6,293 nucleotides of DNA, from contig JAGVFE010000119.1 in the NCBI GenBank assembly GCA_020057765.1, forward strand, positions 1-6,293, read 5' to 3'. The notes below the pieces were generated by a model that ran no database searches, was not told where the DNA came from, and saw only the letters and a program-made list of their open reading frames with translations. Position 1 is the first letter of the stretch, and each line of letters begins with the position of its first letter. The position numbers were made by a program, and so were the translations under genes. Of the stretch, positions 1 to 5,622 are shown piece after piece. Origin of the DNA: Candidatus Woesebacteria bacterium. GTDB taxonomy: Bacteria; Patescibacteriota; Microgenomatia; UBA10105; UBA927.

Positions 1-60
1 AAAAAAGTATCCGTGGATAAACCAAAAAAAACCGAAGAAGAACAGCTTACATTCGTATGA
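1..60 (+). CDS. C-terminal end of an unidentified protein (5' part outside window)
   Basis: The first frame is open from base 1 and stops at TGA 58-60, giving a 19-residue tail (KKVSVDKPKKTEEEQLTFV). The stop overlaps the start of the next gene as ATGA, an arrangement typical of translationally coupled genes in one operon. The tail is very rich in Lys and Glu, with no domain to recognise, and could be the cytoplasmic end of a membrane protein or a disordered tail. The call rests only on the open frame and the 4-bp overlap, so the product cannot be named. Confidence 0.55.
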   Translation, partial: KKVSVDKPKKTEEEQLTFV

Positions 61-1169
61 AAGTTGCATTAGTGCATGATTTTTTACGAGAGTACGGTGG
101 TGCGGAACGAGTGCTAGAGGCAATACACGAGATGTGGCCGGAGGCGCCGCTTTTTACGTCGTTTGTGGATTGGGAGGCGCTGGGGAATCAAGCCTACCGG
201 TTTCGCAATTGGGACATACGAACCAGTCCCATTGCGGACAATTGGCTGGTCCGAAAATTCCACTCGCCGCTGCGGTTTTTGGCGCCCAAAATTTGGGAGA
301 GCTTTGATCTGTCTGGCTACGACATCGTACTTTCTTCCAGCGGATGGTTTATATGTAGAGGAGTCCGCGTAAAAGAACCGTCGGTGCATATTTGTTATAT
401 TCATCATCCGCCGAGGAATTTATATGGCTATGCCACTGGAAGCAGTCTTCAGAAATATTGGCCGGTGCGGGCGTATGCGACCGTCGTCAACTTTTTCCTC
501 CGGCACTATGACTGGGAGACGGCGCAGAAGGTGGACTACTTCGTTGCCAACTCAAAAGAGACGGCGCGGAGAGTGGAAAAGTTTTACAGAAGAGACTCAG
601 CGGTCATTTATCCGCCAATTACACAAGGAAGTACCTTGCGTACGCAAGGTACTTCCTTAAGAAAACGAAACTATTATCTCTCCGTTGGCCGGCTGACGTA
701 CAGTAAGCGCGTGGACTTGGCGATAGAGGCGGCAAATAAACTGAAGATTCCATTTAAAATTGTTGGGACTGGCAAAGAAGAGACGTATCTGCGCTCGATT
801 GCGGGCCAAACGGTTGAGTTTCTTGGTTCAGTGTCGGACGAGGAGCTTGCTCGACTCTATGCGGGAGCCAAAGCGCTTATTTTTTCTGCTCTTGATGAAG
901 ACTTCGGTATGGTGCCGGTGGAGGCGATGGCCCATGGCACGCCGGTCATTGCCCTAGGTCAGGGCGGGGTGCTGGAGACCGTTGTTAATCAAAAGACTGG
1001 AGTTTTATTTAGCGAGCCAACCGTTGACAGCTTGCTGAAGGCAATCCGACAATTTACCAATTTACCAATTAGCCAATCAGATTGCATTGCGCAAGCCAAA
1101 AAATTCAGTAAAGTTCGGTTTCAGAAAGAACTGAAAACATATATACTCGCTTCATGGACTCCATCCTAG
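57..1169 (+). CDS. GT4-family glycosyltransferase (GT-B fold, WbaZ-like)
   Basis: A 370-residue protein expected to transfer a sugar from a nucleotide-sugar donor to a lipid-linked or surface glycan at the cytoplasmic face of the membrane. The N-terminal half has the acceptor-domain start VHDFLREYGGAERV (6-19) and the segment HICYIHHPPRNLYGY (about 111-125). The C-terminal half has the donor-domain block YYLSVGRLTYSKRVDLAIEA (from about 206) and the EX7E motif, E281 and E289 in EDFGMVPVE, followed by AMAHGTPVIA. There is no signal peptide. ATG 57 fits the family start and overlaps the previous stop; no Shine-Dalgarno site is seen. The length is normal for the family. The oddity is the linker (residues about 190-201), which is translated from a perfect DNA palindrome. 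Donor and acceptor are unknown. The family call is firm, the specific name is not. Confidence 0.93.
   Translation: MKVALVHDFLREYGGAERVLEAIHEMWPEAPLFTSFVDWEALGNQAYRFRNWDIRTSPIADNWLVRKFHSPLRFLAPKIWESFDLSGYDIVLSSSGWFICRGVRVKEPSVHICYIHHPPRNLYGYATGSSLQKYWPVRAYATVVNFFLRHYDWETAQKVDYFVANSKETARRVEKFYRRDSAVIYPPITQGSTLRTQGTSLRKRNYYLSVGRLTYSKRVDLAIEAANKLKIPFKIVGTGKEETYLRSIAGQTVEFLGSVSDEELARLYAGAKALIFSALDEDFGMVPVEAMAHGTPVIALGQGGVLETVVNQKTGVLFSEPTVDSLLKAIRQFTNLPISQSDCIAQAKKFSKVRFQKELKTYILASWTPS
625..658. repeat. Perfect 34-bp palindrome inside the glycosyltransferase gene
   Basis: The two 17-base arms (625-641 and 642-658) are exact reverse complements with no spacer; each arm carries AAGGAAGTACCTTGCG or its complement. 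Read in frame it gives roughly TQGSTLRTQGTSL, in the linker between the acceptor and donor domains, where GT4 relatives usually have a short variable segment. It resembles a small palindromic mobile element tolerated inside a gene. No second copy is present in the window. Confidence 0.9.
1051..1080. repeat. Short 8-bp tandem repeat in coding sequence
   Basis: The unit AATTTACC occurs at 1051-1058 and 1059-1066, followed by the variant AATTAGCC at 1067-1074 and a partial unit AATCAG. It encodes QFTNLPISQS in the C-terminal helical region of the glycosyltransferase. Because 8 is not a multiple of 3, a change in unit number would shift the frame. Confidence 0.6.
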
Positions 1170-2086
1170 AGGTACAGCACCTCACGAAACATTTTGGTCA
1201 ATTTAAAGCCGTTGACGACGTTTCTTTTTCCATAAAAGAAGGGGAGATCGTGGGGCTTTTGGGACCAAACGGAGCAGGCAAGACCACAACAATCTATATG
1301 TTGCTTGGCCTGGTGACACCTACAAGCGGGATGATCACGTACTTTGGTAAAGACTTTTCCAAACACCGCGGACTTTGTCTGGGGCAGATGAATTTTGCCT
1401 CGGCGTATTCTGAAATTCAGGGCCGGATGACGGTTGCACAGAACTTTCATATTTACAGCAGGCTCTACAACGTTCCCGATATTAAAGAACGAACGCTGGA
1501 ACTTTTGGATCTTTTGGAAGTGCCGGAGACGAAAGATAAACTTTTTTGGACCCTCTCGTCCGGTCAGAAAACGAGGGTGATTTTAGCCAAAGCTCTCATC
1601 AATAAACCACGGATCATCCTCATGGATGAGCCCACGGCGAGTTTGGATCCCGAAATTGCAGCCAAAGTCGTTGAGATAGTCAGAGAGCTTCAGAAGAAAG
1701 AGCGGGTGACGATTTTATACACCAGCCACAACATGCGCGAAGTGGAAAAGATTTGTGATCGGGTTATGTTTTTGAGTCACGGAAAAATACTTGCCGAAGA
1801 TACGCCGTTGGGTCTGACGAAACGCGTGGGGGGCGCAACGCTGACTTTGACCTTTGCCGGAAAATATCTGACTGTTGCTAAATATTTAAAGGAAAAAGAT
1901 TTTGTACATACATTCCCTCGGAAAAATGTAGTGGAAGTGCGGCTTTCAGATGAACAAATTCCCAAAGCGCTCTTTGGGTTAAGCAACGAGGGTGTCTGGA
2001 TTACAGATGTTGATGTTTCAAAACCTGACCTTGAAGACGTATTTTTATCTATTGCGAAAGGAGCGTATGAGCACGCGACGCATTAA
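1154..2086 (+). CDS. ABC transporter ATP-binding protein (ABC-2 exporter type)
   Basis: A 310-residue cytoplasmic ATPase that would power the permease encoded next to it. In order: Walker A GPNGAGKTT (37-45), signature LSSGQ (134-138, Ser in place of the usual first Gly), Walker B IILMDEP (154-160) with catalytic E159, D-loop SLDPE (163-167) and H-loop His192. Where a Q-loop glutamine is expected there is NFASAY (80-85), so that residue seems replaced. The C-terminal part from about residue 225 to DLEDVFLSIAKG is the accessory region common in DrrA-like or CcmA-like exporters. ATG 1154 overlaps the end of the glycosyltransferase by 16 bp, and the 3' end overlaps the permease by 20 bp, so coupled translation is likely. 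The substrate is unknown; a glycan or lipid-linked cargo is only suggested by the neighbour. Confidence 0.94.
   Translation: MDSILEVQHLTKHFGQFKAVDDVSFSIKEGEIVGLLGPNGAGKTTTIYMLLGLVTPTSGMITYFGKDFSKHRGLCLGQMNFASAYSEIQGRMTVAQNFHIYSRLYNVPDIKERTLELLDLLEVPETKDKLFWTLSSGQKTRVILAKALINKPRIILMDEPTASLDPEIAAKVVEIVRELQKKERVTILYTSHNMREVEKICDRVMFLSHGKILAEDTPLGLTKRVGGATLTLTFAGKYLTVAKYLKEKDFVHTFPRKNVVEVRLSDEQIPKALFGLSNEGVWITDVDVSKPDLEDVFLSIAKGAYEHATH
2057..2063 (+). promoter_or_regulatory. Shine-Dalgarno site deciding the permease start
   Basis: AAAGGAG lies 3 bases before ATG 2067, inside the end of the ATPase gene. It is the clearest ribosome binding site in the window. The longer frame from 1992 has no such site and would overlap the ATPase by 95 bp, so 2067 is preferred. 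Confidence 0.7.
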
Positions 2087-2852
2087 AACCATCCTTCTCC
2101 ATACCTGGTACCACTTTCTCCATAGCATGGAAACGTGGGTGGATGTGTTTTGGAGTTCGGCAGTCAATGTTTTAGTTTTTGTGTTTATTGCCCAATCATT
2201 GCAAAGCGGCGCCGGCAACACCAGTGGAATATCGGTAATGGTTGGGATCATCCTTTGGAATTTTATCTGGTGTGGGCAATATTCAATTGCTGTCGGGGCA
2301 CTTTGGGAAATATGGTCGAGGAGTTTCAATACGCTTTTTATCACCCCTCTGACGCTCGAAGAATTTCTGGTGGGGCAGATGATTTCAGGAATTATGAAAG
2401 GGGTAGTTGCCGCAGGGATTGCAGCGATCTTTGTATTTTTTCTCTCACACTATTCGATTTTGACGATCGGGTGGCCGCTCCTTTTGTATATTTTTGAGCT
2501 CATTGTATTTTCCTGGTCCATCGGGATGTTTGTGTTGAGCCTCATTTTTCGGTTGGGGATGAACGTCCAGTCGCTCTCCTGGGTGATCGTGTATCTGGTC
2601 CAGCCATTTGGCGGGATGTTTTTCTCGGTATCGTTATTGCCCGTTTGGGTGCAAAAAATCAGCTGGATGATTCCGTCAACGTACGTTTTCGAATCGATCA
2701 GGTATCAATTAACAACCGGTACGGTTAATGTACCGTTTATGATACAAGCAACAGCATTAAACGTCGGCTATTTGATCGGCGGATATGTCATTCTTCGGAT
2801 AACGATCGCCTGGGCCAAACGGAGCGGTGCGTATGCCAAGATGAATGGGTAG
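2067..2852 (+). CDS. ABC-2 type transporter permease
   Basis: A 261-residue inner-membrane protein forming the channel partner of the ATPase before it. After a short basic N-terminus (MSTRRIKTILLHTWYHF) there are about six hydrophobic segments, near residues 24-45, 54-80, 100-127, 131-160, 168-190 and 226-247. An amphipathic stretch with SRSFNTLFITPLTLEEFL lies between the second and third, as is usual in ABC-2 permeases, and SLLPVWVQKISWMIPSTYVFESIR precedes the last segment. The start at 2067 is chosen on the Shine-Dalgarno site and the 20-bp overlap with the ATPase. The C-terminus AKRSGAYAKMNG is repeated in near-identical form about 1.2 kb downstream, beyond the DUF4143 gene. The family is clear; the cargo is unknown. 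Confidence 0.92.
   Translation: MSTRRIKTILLHTWYHFLHSMETWVDVFWSSAVNVLVFVFIAQSLQSGAGNTSGISVMVGIILWNFIWCGQYSIAVGALWEIWSRSFNTLFITPLTLEEFLVGQMISGIMKGVVAAGIAAIFVFFLSHYSILTIGWPLLLYIFELIVFSWSIGMFVLSLIFRLGMNVQSLSWVIVYLVQPFGGMFFSVSLLPVWVQKISWMIPSTYVFESIRYQLTTGTVNVPFMIQATALNVGYLIGGYVILRITIAWAKRSGAYAKMNG
2814..2852 (+). repeat. Direct repeat, copy 1: 3' end of permease gene
   Basis: The last 13 codons of the permease including TAG. The core at 2829-2850 (22 bp) is identical to 4073-4094. Over the full 39 bases 32 match copy 2. With copy 2 it brackets the DUF4143 gene. Confidence 0.85.
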
Positions 2853-2857
2853 GGGGC

Positions 2858-2885
2858 TTGACAATTGCCCTATTTGGTATAAAAT
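2858..2885 (+). promoter_or_regulatory. Promoter-like sequence for the DUF4143 gene
   Basis: A perfect -35 hexamer TTGACA (2858-2863) is followed after 16 bases by TAAAAT (2880-2885). It starts 5 bases after the permease stop. Transcription would begin near 2892, giving a leader of about 25 bases before ATG 2918 with no Shine-Dalgarno site. Confidence 0.65.
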
Positions 2886-2889
2886 AGGG
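2868..2889. promoter_or_regulatory. Inverted repeat over the -10 region (possible operator)
   Basis: CCCTATTT (2868-2875) and AAATAGGG (2882-2889) are perfect reverse complements around a 6-base centre and cover the whole -10 region. This layout suits a repressor operator. It lacks the T run of a terminator, and the right arm would be transcribed only in part or not at all. Confidence 0.5.
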
Positions 2890-2917
2890 AACATAAGTTA
2901 CCTAAATTAGCAATAAT

Positions 2918-4051
2918 ATGTATATCTCACGCTCAATCGAACCCTTGGTAGCAAAAGCTTTGTTTCAAGGGAAAGTAGTGATTATTTACGGCCCTCGGCA
3001 GGTTGGTAAAACAACGTTGGTAAAGAGAGTGTTGTCAGACCTACAATTGTCTTACCTGTATCTGAATTGTGATGAAGATGTGACGAGAAAATTATTTTCT
3101 GGGTCGGAAAGTTCAATACGATTAAAAGAGATAATCGGAGAACATAAAGTCGTTGTCATCGATGAGGCGCAACGAGTGAGAAATATTGGCCTGAAGCTTA
3201 AGATTTTGGTTGACAATTTTCCCCATCAGCAGATCATTGCCACTGGGTCGTCATCGTTTGAACTTGCCAATGAAATCGTTGAGCCCTTAACTGGGAGAAA
3301 CACTTCTTTTTGGTTGTACCCATTTTCATTAAAGGAACTTTCCACAATCTGGGATAAATTTACGCTACTGCAAAATTTTGAAAACCTGCTCATTTTTGGC
3401 AGTTACCCGCGTGTGGTTTTGGCCAGCAGCAAAGAGGAACGGATTGCAACACTTCGAGAATTGGCCGGAGATAGTTTATATAAAGACGTATTGAAATTTC
3501 AGTCGCTGAAAAGCTCGGAAATGGTTCAAAAACTACTTGCTGCTCTGGCGTTACAAATTGGCGGAGAAGTATCGTTTAGTGAAGTCGGCCGTTTGATTGA
3601 GATCAGCAAACAGACAGCACATTTATATACGGAAATATTAGAAAGAGCGTTTGTGGTTTTTAAGGCATTACCTTTTAGCCGGAACCTGCGAAAAGAAATA
3701 GGAAAAACAAGGAAAGTTTACTTTTTGGACAATGGAATACGAAATTCATTGATTGGAAACTTAAACCAAATTTCCCTGCGATCAGATATCGGTGCGCTGT
3801 GGGAGAATTTTGTGGTTTCGGAAGTAAAGAAAAAACAATATGACATTGTGAACTCTCACAATTTGCATTTTTGGCGGACCTATGACCAACAGGAGATTGA
3901 TTTAATAGAAGATTATGATGGAAAATTGCATGCCACGGAAATAAAATGGCAAAAGCTAAAAAAGCAGCCGCCAAAAGCTTGGCGGGAACATTATCCCGGC
4001 TCTCGTTTCCGGGCAATCTCAAAGGACAATTTTCTGGAGTATTTGCTCTAA
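2918..4051 (+). CDS. AAA ATPase with C-terminal DUF4143 domain
   Basis: A 377-residue P-loop ATPase of the AAA_14/DUF4143 type, a very widespread family in bacteria and archaea with no settled function. The N-terminal domain has Walker A GPRQVGKTT (25-33), Walker B VVVIDEAQ (78-85) and the sensor-like ATGSSSFEL (108-116), followed by the family stretch TGRNTSFWLYPFSLKEL. A winged-helix-like region (about 200-240, ISKQTAHLYTEILERAFVV) follows. The C-terminal domain carries EID (D328) and EIKW (E341, K343), spaced like a PD-(D/E)XK nuclease core. It is full length, with no truncation. It is more AT-rich in appearance than the permease, has its own promoter-like region, and lies between two copies of the permease 3' end, which points to later insertion. 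A toxin-like, defence or DNA-handling role is possible but unproven. Confidence 0.93.
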   Translation: MYISRSIEPLVAKALFQGKVVIIYGPRQVGKTTLVKRVLSDLQLSYLYLNCDEDVTRKLFSGSESSIRLKEIIGEHKVVVIDEAQRVRNIGLKLKILVDNFPHQQIIATGSSSFELANEIVEPLTGRNTSFWLYPFSLKELSTIWDKFTLLQNFENLLIFGSYPRVVLASSKEERIATLRELAGDSLYKDVLKFQSLKSSEMVQKLLAALALQIGGEVSFSEVGRLIEISKQTAHLYTEILERAFVVFKALPFSRNLRKEIGKTRKVYFLDNGIRNSLIGNLNQISLRSDIGALWENFVVSEVKKKQYDIVNSHNLHFWRTYDQQEIDLIEDYDGKLHATEIKWQKLKKQPPKAWREHYPGSRFRAISKDNFLEYLL

Positions 4052-4057
4052 GATAAA

Positions 4058-4096
4058 GCAAAGCGAAGCGCCGCGTATGCCAAGATGAATGGGTGA
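4058..4096 (+). pseudogene. Direct repeat, copy 2: remnant of a permease 3' end
   Basis: Six bases after the DUF4143 stop, the sequence reads AKRSAAYAKMNG then TGA, against AKRSGAYAKMNG then TAG at the true permease end. The first three codons differ only in the third base (GCC/GCA, AAA/AAG, CGG/CGA) and one codon changes Gly to Ala. The 22-bp core 4073-4094 is identical. No permease homology is seen upstream of 4058, so only the tail is present. Third-position differences indicate that this tail evolved as protein-coding DNA apart from copy 1. Confidence 0.8.
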
Positions 4097-4099
4097 GTT

Positions 4100-4118
4100 T
4101 TGACAGGTGCGGTATAAT
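4100..4118 (+). promoter_or_regulatory. Promoter-like elements with abnormal spacing
   Basis: Perfect TTGACA (4100-4105) and TATAAT (4113-4118) hexamers are only 7 bases apart, too close for ordinary sigma-70 use together. Compared with 2858-2885, the stretch from TTGACA to GGTATAA is 7 bases shorter. TATAAT may still act as the -10 box for the gene at 4132, giving a leader of about 7 bases. Confidence 0.4.
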
Positions 4119-4131
4119 AGTGGTGGGTTTT

Positions 4132-4500
4132 ATGGCGACCGCAGAGCAGATACGAATTGTACCGTGCGACACACAATATTCTTCACTGAGTCCACAAGAT
4201 CGGATGGAACTCGTCCGAATTTCAAACGTTATTGGTGGAGCCTTCCAAATATCTGAAATTATACGTCACCCCCAGCGTTCTCTAGTCGTTGAAGAAATAT
4301 TACAACACGTCAGGGCTGTATGTAACGGAGATATTACAATTGATGAATTTTCCGCATACCAAGACAGAATTTCAGCTAAACTAGAAAATTCTTTTCTGGG
4401 AGATCAACATCCGGGGATAACAGCGTCGTATTGGGGAATTTTTATGATAATGATTGATCCTCTCAAATACGGAAAAAAAGTACATCATCGAATAACATAA
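4132..4500 (+). CDS. Hypothetical protein (122 residues)
   Basis: I do not recognise this protein. It is soluble in appearance, with no signal peptide and no clear membrane segment. The middle is probably helical (RMELVRISNVIGGAFQISEIIRH and SLVVEEILQHVRAVCNGDITIDEFSAYQDRISAKLENSFLG), and the end contains GITASYWGIFMIMIDPLKYGKK. I chose ATG 4132 because it lies 13 bases after a perfect TATAAT. The earlier in-frame ATG at 4093 would translate the repeat end and the promoter-like sequence itself. No Shine-Dalgarno site is visible; translation from a very short leader is likely. Its stop directly abuts the stop of the convergent kinase gene (TAA|TTA), with no terminator between them. Confidence 0.6.
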   Translation: MATAEQIRIVPCDTQYSSLSPQDRMELVRISNVIGGAFQISEIIRHPQRSLVVEEILQHVRAVCNGDITIDEFSAYQDRISAKLENSFLGDQHPGITASYWGIFMIMIDPLKYGKKVHHRIT

Positions 4501-5217
4501 TTACGGGTGAATGACGGTGCCGGTAAATTCTTGACCGGAAAGGAAGCGGTTGATGTTGTCAAAGTCCGGGCCCATAAGGACAACTGTCATGTCGTTGGTT
4601 TGCGCAAGCTTTGCCGCTTCCCGGTCAAACGGAATATTAATGCCGGGCGCATGGTTACCGGGAAACATGGCAAGGTACTCGTTCCAGGAGATGCGTTCGA
4701 TGATTTGTTCTGGGTCAAGTGCGCCGACTTCTTTTTTTCTATATAGCCCTTTGGGTGAGGAAATATTGAGGAGCACGCATTGGTTGGCTTCTGCCGCTAT
4801 TTGTACGGCAACATAATCGGTTGTGTGACCAGGCTGGGTGCCTCCGCGAAGATAGATGACTCCCTTGCGCAGGATGTCGCCGAATTCGTAAAGACGGACA
4901 GATATGTTTTGAGATTTGGCTTCGATGATTTTTGCCAAAAGCAGCGCGTTTTCCTGGGTGACGAGGATACCGATACGGTCAAGGCTTGGTTGATGCGTGA
5001 CGCCAAGCGCACGAGCATCTTCAATGGCGTTTCTGGCGACCCCACCGCCACCAATGACGGCTAGGATAGTCCTATTGTTTTTTGTCTGTTCCTGAAGAAA
5101 CGCGAGGAGGTCATGGGTAAAGTCTACATTGATCCGCTCCGGTCGGAATACCGCCCCACCAATACTGGCGATGATGGTATCCATGGGATGTTGAGCGAGA
5201 TCTTCAAGTCGTGGCAT
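4501..5217 (-). CDS. Divergent UMP-kinase-family (amino acid kinase) paralog
   Basis: A 238-residue protein of the archaeal-type UMP kinase group. Numbered from ATG 5217, it has SIGGAVF (18-24), the glycine loop VIGGGGVAR (54-62), RIGILVTQENALLL (81-94), which matches the IGI.xTRxNAxLL segment of the family, and RGGTQPGHTTD (124-134), almost identical to archaeal PyrH. It ends FTGTVIHP. The NVDxVYDxDP motif of UMP kinases is replaced by SSPKGLYRKKE (153-163), so the nucleotide-side contacts are changed. The frame stays open upstream to ATG 5298, which would add 27 residues rich in Pro and Ser, but a good promoter lies inside that stretch. ATG 5184 (227 residues) fits the family start best; 5217 is the first ATG after the promoter. 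Substrate and activity are uncertain. Confidence 0.88.
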   Translation of the reverse strand: MPRLEDLAQHPMDTIIASIGGAVFRPERINVDFTHDLLAFLQEQTKNNRTILAVIGGGGVARNAIEDARALGVTHQPSLDRIGILVTQENALLLAKIIEAKSQNISVRLYEFGDILRKGVIYLRGGTQPGHTTDYVAVQIAAEANQCVLLNISSPKGLYRKKEVGALDPEQIIERISWNEYLAMFPGNHAPGINIPFDREAAKLAQTNDMTVVLMGPDFDNINRFLSGQEFTGTVIHP

Positions 5218-5257
5218 GATAAACGTTCGAATGGATGCAGGGGATTCGGTGGGGTGA

Positions 5258-5286
5258 AGTATAGCAAACGGGGGTGGGGAAGTAAA
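5258..5286 (-). promoter_or_regulatory. Promoter-like sequence for the divergent kinase paralog
   Basis: On the minus strand TTTACT (5286-5281) and TATACT (5263-5258) are 17 bases apart, with the extended -10 TGC just before TATACT. Transcription would start near 5251, about 34 bases before ATG 5217 and 67 before ATG 5184. This argues against the more upstream start at 5298. Confidence 0.5.
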
Positions 5287-5309
5287 ACTATGAGACATCA
5301 AGTAGTGAA

Positions 5310-5540
5310 TCAGTCAGCGTCTCTTTCTGATAACGTATCTGTTTTTTGTAAACCGAATAATTTTACAACTTCAGGATCTGTGATGCTTTTTCCTGCCTTT
5401 GTAGCCCAACGGATAACTCTTTGAATTGCACTAATTTGCGTAAGTCTATCTCCAGTTGTTTCTCCAATACGACGGAGTCGACCAGCATCAACGATTTCGT
5501 GTGCGCCAAAAGCTTCTGATTCCTCACCATGCTCGTCCAT
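5310..5540 (-). CDS. Small hypothetical protein (76 residues)
   Basis: I do not recognise this protein. It has an acidic beginning (MDEHGEESEAF), then a charged, probably helical part (GRLRRIGETTGDRLTQISAIQRVIRWATKAGKSITDPEVVKLFGL), with no membrane segment or signal peptide. ATG 5540 is the only possible start: an in-frame TGA lies two codons upstream. A TATACT box ends 7 bases before the ATG, which would give a leaderless message. Its stop is 11 bases before ATG 5298 of the kinase frame, so the two could be co-transcribed. The composition reads like a real protein rather than a shadow, but an ORF this short could still be spurious. Confidence 0.5.
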   Translation of the reverse strand: MDEHGEESEAFGAHEIVDAGRLRRIGETTGDRLTQISAIQRVIRWATKAGKSITDPEVVKLFGLQKTDTLSERDAD

Positions 5541-5547
5541 ATATCAG

Positions 5548-5577
5548 AGTATATCCAATATGTTTGACACAATGCAA
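5548..5577 (-). promoter_or_regulatory. Weak promoter-like sequence for the 76-residue gene
   Basis: On the minus strand TTGCAT (5577-5572) and TATACT (5553-5548) are 18 bases apart. The -35 match is poor and the -10 is good. The predicted start of transcription falls at about the ATG at 5540. Confidence 0.35.
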
Positions 5578-5592
5578 ATGCTTTGTTAGCAT
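5564..5592 (+). promoter_or_regulatory. Promoter-like sequence for pyrH
   Basis: TTGACA (5564-5569) is followed after 17 bases by TAGCAT (5587-5592, four of six consensus bases). The leader before ATG 5636 would be about 37 bases. A second perfect TTGACA at 5598-5603 has no suitable -10 box: TATACT at 5626-5631 is 22 bases away and too near the ATG. Confidence 0.4.
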
Positions 5593-5600
5593 ACAATTTG

Positions 5601-5622
5601 ACAGGCGTGCGTATTTGCCTGT
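5601..5622 (+). promoter_or_regulatory. Leader hairpin before pyrH
   Basis: ACAGGC (5601-5606) and GCCTGT (5617-5622) are perfect reverse complements around a 10-base loop, followed by more T residues. It lies 13 bases before the pyrH start. It resembles a weak intrinsic terminator or attenuator, or an operator half-site pair; no Shine-Dalgarno sequence is seen to be masked. Confidence 0.4.

Noticed and set aside
285..297. CCCAAA-A-TTTGGG inverted repeat in the glycosyltransferase gene
   Set aside because: Six-base arms of this kind are expected by chance and there is no T run or promoter context.
1992..2066. Longer permease reading frame beginning at 1992
   Set aside because: It would overlap the ABC ATPase by 95 bp and has no ribosome binding site, while AAAGGAG stands just before ATG 2067 and the family length fits the shorter form.
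4093..4131. Earlier ATG for the 122-residue gene
   Set aside because: The extra 13 residues are read from the end of the permease tail repeat and the TTGACA/TATAAT sequence, so they are unlikely to be translated.
3675..4172. 165-codon open frame on the minus strand
   Set aside because: It lies opposite the end of the well-supported DUF4143 gene and shows no recognisable motif; it is a shadow.
4670..4686. Sequence GCAAGGTACTCGTTCC resembling one arm of the 34-bp palindrome
   Set aside because: There is no opposite arm, an extra base breaks the match, and it encodes the kinase residues around EYLAMF; similarity by chance.
4507..5424. Several plus-strand open frames opposite the kinase paralog
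   Set aside because: All lie antisense to conserved kinase motifs and lack family features.
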